Shown: positions 3,957 to 6,562 of the stretch, in pieces
How positions within the stretch are numbered: position 1 is the first letter of the stretch
How the letters are laid out: each line of letters starts with the position of its first letter
NCBI GenBank assembly: GCA_905479545.1
Contig: CAJQNE010000225.1
Location: 1 to 6,562 of the forward strand
Length of the DNA stretch: 6,562 nucleotides
Direction: 5' to 3'
Source of the DNA: an uncultured Gammaproteobacteria bacterium
GTDB taxonomy: Bacteria > Pseudomonadota > Gammaproteobacteria > CAJQNE01
Notes under the pieces: model-generated
Database searches by the model: none
Told to the model about the DNA's origin: nothing
Seen by the model: only the letters and a program-made list of their open reading frames with translations
Translations under genes and position numbers: made by a program

Positions 3957-6562
3957 TTATGGTGTGGGAATCGGAACACCAACAGCTAGAGTTACTAACG
4001 TTGGTAGGCTTTCAGCGCCATTGGCATCGCGAACAATATAGCTAAAGGTTACCAAACCTCGGTTGACTAGCCCGGCACCGCCTGGCGTATAGCTCAGCAT
4101 CGTGCCATCAGCTGAAAGCGACAAGCTGCCGGGTGAGCCGGTAATCGGCGTTTTAATCAGCGTCGGTGGCGTAGTGGTGCTAGGTACGCCGGGAAAGCGA
4201 ATGGTGCCGGGGCCGCTGGTGACCAGGTCGTTATCCAGGATTTCGAGAACCACCGTGCCGTCACCTTCGCTAATTCCACCAATTACATCGGCTACCGCAA
4301 CAGGCGGCAGCGGTAGTGGTGAAACGGTAATAACGGCTGTAGCCATTGCTGTTTCGCCATTGCCGTCGGTGATGGTGTAAGGCACCGTGTCCACACCGGT
4401 GAAACCTGCTACGGGTGTGTAGTTCAGCGTGCCATCCATATTCACCGTTACTGTGCCAGGGCTGCCGGCAGGAGCGGTAGTGCCCGGCGTAGCGCTATCG
4501 ACGCTGACGGTCAGTGAGTTTGTCATCGCCACATCGACATCATTGTTAAGGACGTTGATGGTGTTGTCCGACGAGTCCTGCTCTACAACGGCTACATCCA
4601 GTATCGCTACAGGTGGGAGTGGCAGCGGTGTAACCGTAATAACCACCAGAGCGGTGGCAGTCATGCCAGCGCCATCTGTAACGGTGTACATCAGCGTTTC
4701 AACGCCGGCAAAACCTGCGGCGGGGGTATAGTCGAGCATGTTGTTGGTAACAGCGATGGTGCTCACTGCGCCCATTGGTGCGGTGCTGACACTGGTAGGT
4801 AGGCCGAGTGTGAGGCTGCCGCTCATGCCAACGTCAACATCATTCTCAAGCAGGTCGATAAGGTTGTTGTTCGAATCGCCGGACACGATGGCGACATCGG
4901 GGAGCGCAACTGGTGGCAGAGGCAGTGGGTTTACAGTTACCACCAGCGTGCCGGTCGCCGAAGCGCCATTGTCGTCGGTTACCGTGTACATAATGGTATC
5001 GACACCCGCAAAGCCAGCGGCAGGCATGTAAACCAGTGCATTGTTGCTAATGCTTACTGTGCCGGGGTTGTTGGGAGGCACGGAGGTGCCGGGTGTGGGC
5101 AAGTTATCGACCGTTAGCGTCAGCATACCGCTCATTGACGAATCGATATCATTGGCCAGCACGTCAATAGTGGTTTCGCCGCTATCCTGATTAACCACGG
5201 CCAGGTCGGGAACGGCCACCGGCGGCACGCCAGCAAGGCCGGGCGCCACGGTAATTACCACAGAGCCTGTCGCAGTGCTGCCGTTGTCGTCGGTAACGGT
5301 GTAACTCAAAATTTCAACGCCGACAAAGCCAGTGGGTGGGGTGTAGCTAATGCTGGTGCCGTCGGTGGTGGGCGTGTTGGCCGTTGCGGCCGGCACGGTT
5401 TGCATTGAGCTAACGGCGGTAATGGTCAGGCCGCCACTCATACCGGCATCAAGATCATTGGCAAGTGCAAAAATCTCGTTGTTACTGCTATCGGTGGTGA
5501 CGGTTGCTACATCCGGCAGTGCTACTGGCGGGATGATTAGTTCTGACGGCGTTACCGTGACCACTACGGCACCCATAGCGGTGGTGCCGTTGCTGTCCTC
5601 AATGATGTAATTCAGCGTCTCGACGCCAAAGAAATTCATCGCTGGTGTGTAGCTTACCTGGCCGTCGACAATCGCAATGGTCCCTGCCTGGGCCATCGGT
5701 ATGGTCGTCATGGATGTGGCGCTGAGGAGTGTCAGTCCGCCGCCAGTGGGGTCAATATCGTTACCTGCAACATCAATCAGGTTGGCTGAGCTATTTTGCG
5801 GAACTACCGCTACGTCCGGCACTGCAACCGGTGGTGGTGCTGATGGTATACCGAGAACGGTAACCACGATGGTGCTCATTGAGGTGCCGCCGTTGCCGTC
5901 GACAATGCTGTATTCCAGTGTTTCAACGCCGATGAAATTAGCCGGTGGGGTATAGGTAATCAATGTGCCGTCTGTGGTCACCGTGCCCCCCGCGCCGCCG
6001 GGCACTGTCATCATGCTGCTTACGCTGGTAATGGTCAGGCCACCGCCACTGAGGTCCGCGTCGTTTAATAACGGGTCGATCATGCTGGTGGTATTGGTCA
6101 TGCCCACTGCGACGTCGGGCAAGGCCACTGGCGGTGCTGCAACGGGCAGCACTGATATGGTCACGAGACCGGTGCCGGTTGTGCCGTTGGCGTCGGTGAT
6201 TTCGTAGGTCAGCGTTTCTACGCCGATAAAGCCGGCTTCTGGCGAGTAGGTAATGACATCATCGCCGGCTGCATTGGTGCCAACACTGAAGGTGCCGACG
6301 GAGCCTGCCGGGATGGTTGTGGTAGGGGTGATATTGGTAATGCTCAGGCCGCCACCGGCCAAATCTACGTCGTTTGCCAGTACGTTCAGCGAATTATCAG
6401 TGCTGTTAACTACAGTAGTAAACACGTCGGGTAGCGCAACCGGCGGGGCGGCCAGCGGCGAAACGATAATCGTCACAATGCCGGGTGTGGTGCTGACCGC
6501 GCCGTTGGCATTGGTAATAGTGTATTGGAAACTGTCGGGGCCGATAAAACCTGCTGCTGCGG
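3957..6562 (-). CDS. Large Ig-like/cadherin-like tandem-repeat surface or secreted protein, C-terminal part
   Basis: The frame is open to the right edge, so the N-terminus, any signal peptide and the true start are missing. A GTG at 6476 is only an internal valine codon: 28 further in-frame codons upstream continue the repeat pattern (GFIGPDSFQYTITNANG). The visible 867 residues are eight full repeats of 100-116 residues plus part of a ninth. Typical elements are PPVAxPDV at the start, a NDxD loop about residue 25, a YTPxxGFxGVETLxYTxTDxNG core near the end and a final VVxVxP strand. This pattern is that of bacterial Ig-like/cadherin-like repeats (Big_9-type) in secreted or surface adhesin-like proteins; the acidic loops may bind calcium, which is inference. 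No enzyme domain, transmembrane segment, LPxTG motif or RTX nonapeptides are present. The protein ends VGVPIPTP. Cys, Trp and His are absent, and Lys and Arg occur only in the last repeat. Specific ligand and function are unknown. Confidence 0.88.
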   Translation of the reverse strand, partial: AAAGFIGPDSFQYTITNANGAVSTTPGIVTIIVSPLAAPPVALPDVFTTVVNSTDNSLNVLANDVDLAGGGLSITNITPTTTIPAGSVGTFSVGTNAAGDDVITYSPEAGFIGVETLTYEITDANGTTGTGLVTISVLPVAAPPVALPDVAVGMTNTTSMIDPLLNDADLSGGGLTITSVSSMMTVPGGAGGTVTTDGTLITYTPPANFIGVETLEYSIVDGNGGTSMSTIVVTVLGIPSAPPPVAVPDVAVVPQNSSANLIDVAGNDIDPTGGGLTLLSATSMTTIPMAQAGTIAIVDGQVSYTPAMNFFGVETLNYIIEDSNGTTAMGAVVVTVTPSELIIPPVALPDVATVTTDSSNNEIFALANDLDAGMSGGLTITAVSSMQTVPAATANTPTTDGTSISYTPPTGFVGVEILSYTVTDDNGSTATGSVVITVAPGLAGVPPVAVPDLAVVNQDSGETTIDVLANDIDSSMSGMLTLTVDNLPTPGTSVPPNNPGTVSISNNALVYMPAAGFAGVDTIMYTVTDDNGASATGTLVVTVNPLPLPPVALPDVAIVSGDSNNNLIDLLENDVDVGMSGSLTLGLPTSVSTAPMGAVSTIAVTNNMLDYTPAAGFAGVETLMYTVTDGAGMTATALVVITVTPLPLPPVAILDVAVVEQDSSDNTINVLNNDVDVAMTNSLTVSVDSATPGTTAPAGSPGTVTVNMDGTLNYTPVAGFTGVDTVPYTITDGNGETAMATAVITVSPLPLPPVAVADVIGGISEGDGTVVLEILDNDLVTSGPGTIRFPGVPSTTTPPTLIKTPITGSPGSLSLSADGTMLSYTPGGAGLVNRGLVTFSYIVRDANGAESLPTLVTLAVGVPIPTP
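3960..4307 (-). other. Divergent last repeat (R8) and C-terminal tail of the repeat protein
   Basis: R8 is 116 residues long including the tail and keeps PPVA, a DNDL loop, LSYTP and YIVRDANG. It has an enlarged mid-loop (PSTTTPPTLIKTPITGSPG) and ends LVTLAVGVPIPTP. It holds all four basic residues of the visible protein: Arg at repeat positions 37, 83 and 93, and Lys at 52. The divergence suggests a capping role at the end of the array, which is inference. Confidence 0.75.
4308..6562 (-). repeat. Tandem array of seven complete and one partial about-100-residue Ig-like repeats
   Basis: Reading leftward along the minus strand, the units are: partial 6447-6560, R1 6135-6446 (104 residues), R2 5835-6134 (100), R3 5532-5834 (101), R4 5226-5531 (102), R5 4917-5225 (103), R6 4617-4916 (100) and R7 4308-4616 (103). 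R1-R4 share GGL followed by I/L-rich and S/T-rich text and a T(I/V)P motif. R5-R7 share SGxLTL- or TNSLTV-type strands and a TPGT- or STAP-type loop, and R5, R6 and R7 each end in PLPL. R4 is intermediate (GMSGGLTIT). Repeats match at protein level but differ widely at synonymous positions, so the duplications are not recent. Confidence 0.88.

Noticed and set aside
3817..4041. A 74-codon plus-strand open frame
   Set aside because: It runs through both terminators and into the antisense of the repeat gene, with no ribosome binding site and no recognisable protein features.
4102..6207. A series of open frames of 80-100 codons on the plus strand across the repeat gene
   Set aside because: They recur with the repeat period, are low-complexity Ser/Thr/Val/Pro translations opposite the repeat protein, and exist because the coding strand avoids certain codons. 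The minus-strand frame gives a coherent domain pattern.
3957..6562. CRISPR array or DNA-level satellite repeat
   Set aside because: The periodicity is about 300 bases, is protein-coding, and is conserved at amino-acid rather than nucleotide level.

Overview
The window comes from a Gram-negative bacterium, most likely a gammaproteobacterium of moderate GC content. This rests on a periplasmic Do-family protease with an export signal, Shine-Dalgarno-led genes and short GC-rich intrinsic terminators. Nothing in the sequence fixes the genus.

Left part (44-3810, + strand). Three complete genes read rightward. The first is a DegP/MucD-type periplasmic serine protease with two PDZ domains, closed by a strong terminator at 1595-1634. 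The second is a carboxyltransferase (beta-subunit-like) protein of the biotin-dependent acyl-CoA carboxylase family, with no biotin carboxylase or biotin carrier gene beside it. The third is a small membrane protein of the Mpo1-like (DUF962) family with a GTG start and a good ribosome binding site. No terminator separates the second and third genes, so they may be co-transcribed. Both belong to families linked to fatty-acid chemistry, which makes a shared lipid role plausible but unproven.

Middle (3811-3956). This is a compact convergent intergenic region. It holds one intrinsic terminator for the rightward Mpo1-like gene and another for the leftward gene, plus an extra perfect hairpin just after the leftward stop codon.

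Right part (3957-6562, - strand). This is the C-terminal 867 residues of a large tandem-repeat protein whose 5' end lies beyond the right edge. Eight full repeats of about 100 residues and part of a ninth are visible, each opening with PPVA and built like the bacterial Ig-like/cadherin-like domains of secreted or surface proteins. The visible protein has no Cys, Trp or His, and only four basic residues, all in the final, divergent repeat. Its last residues, VPIPTP, look like the beginning of an IPTL-type C-terminal sorting signal that stops before the hydrophobic segment.

The most unusual material is this repeat protein (its composition, its two repeat subfamilies and its tail). I found no clear evidence of a new multi-gene system.
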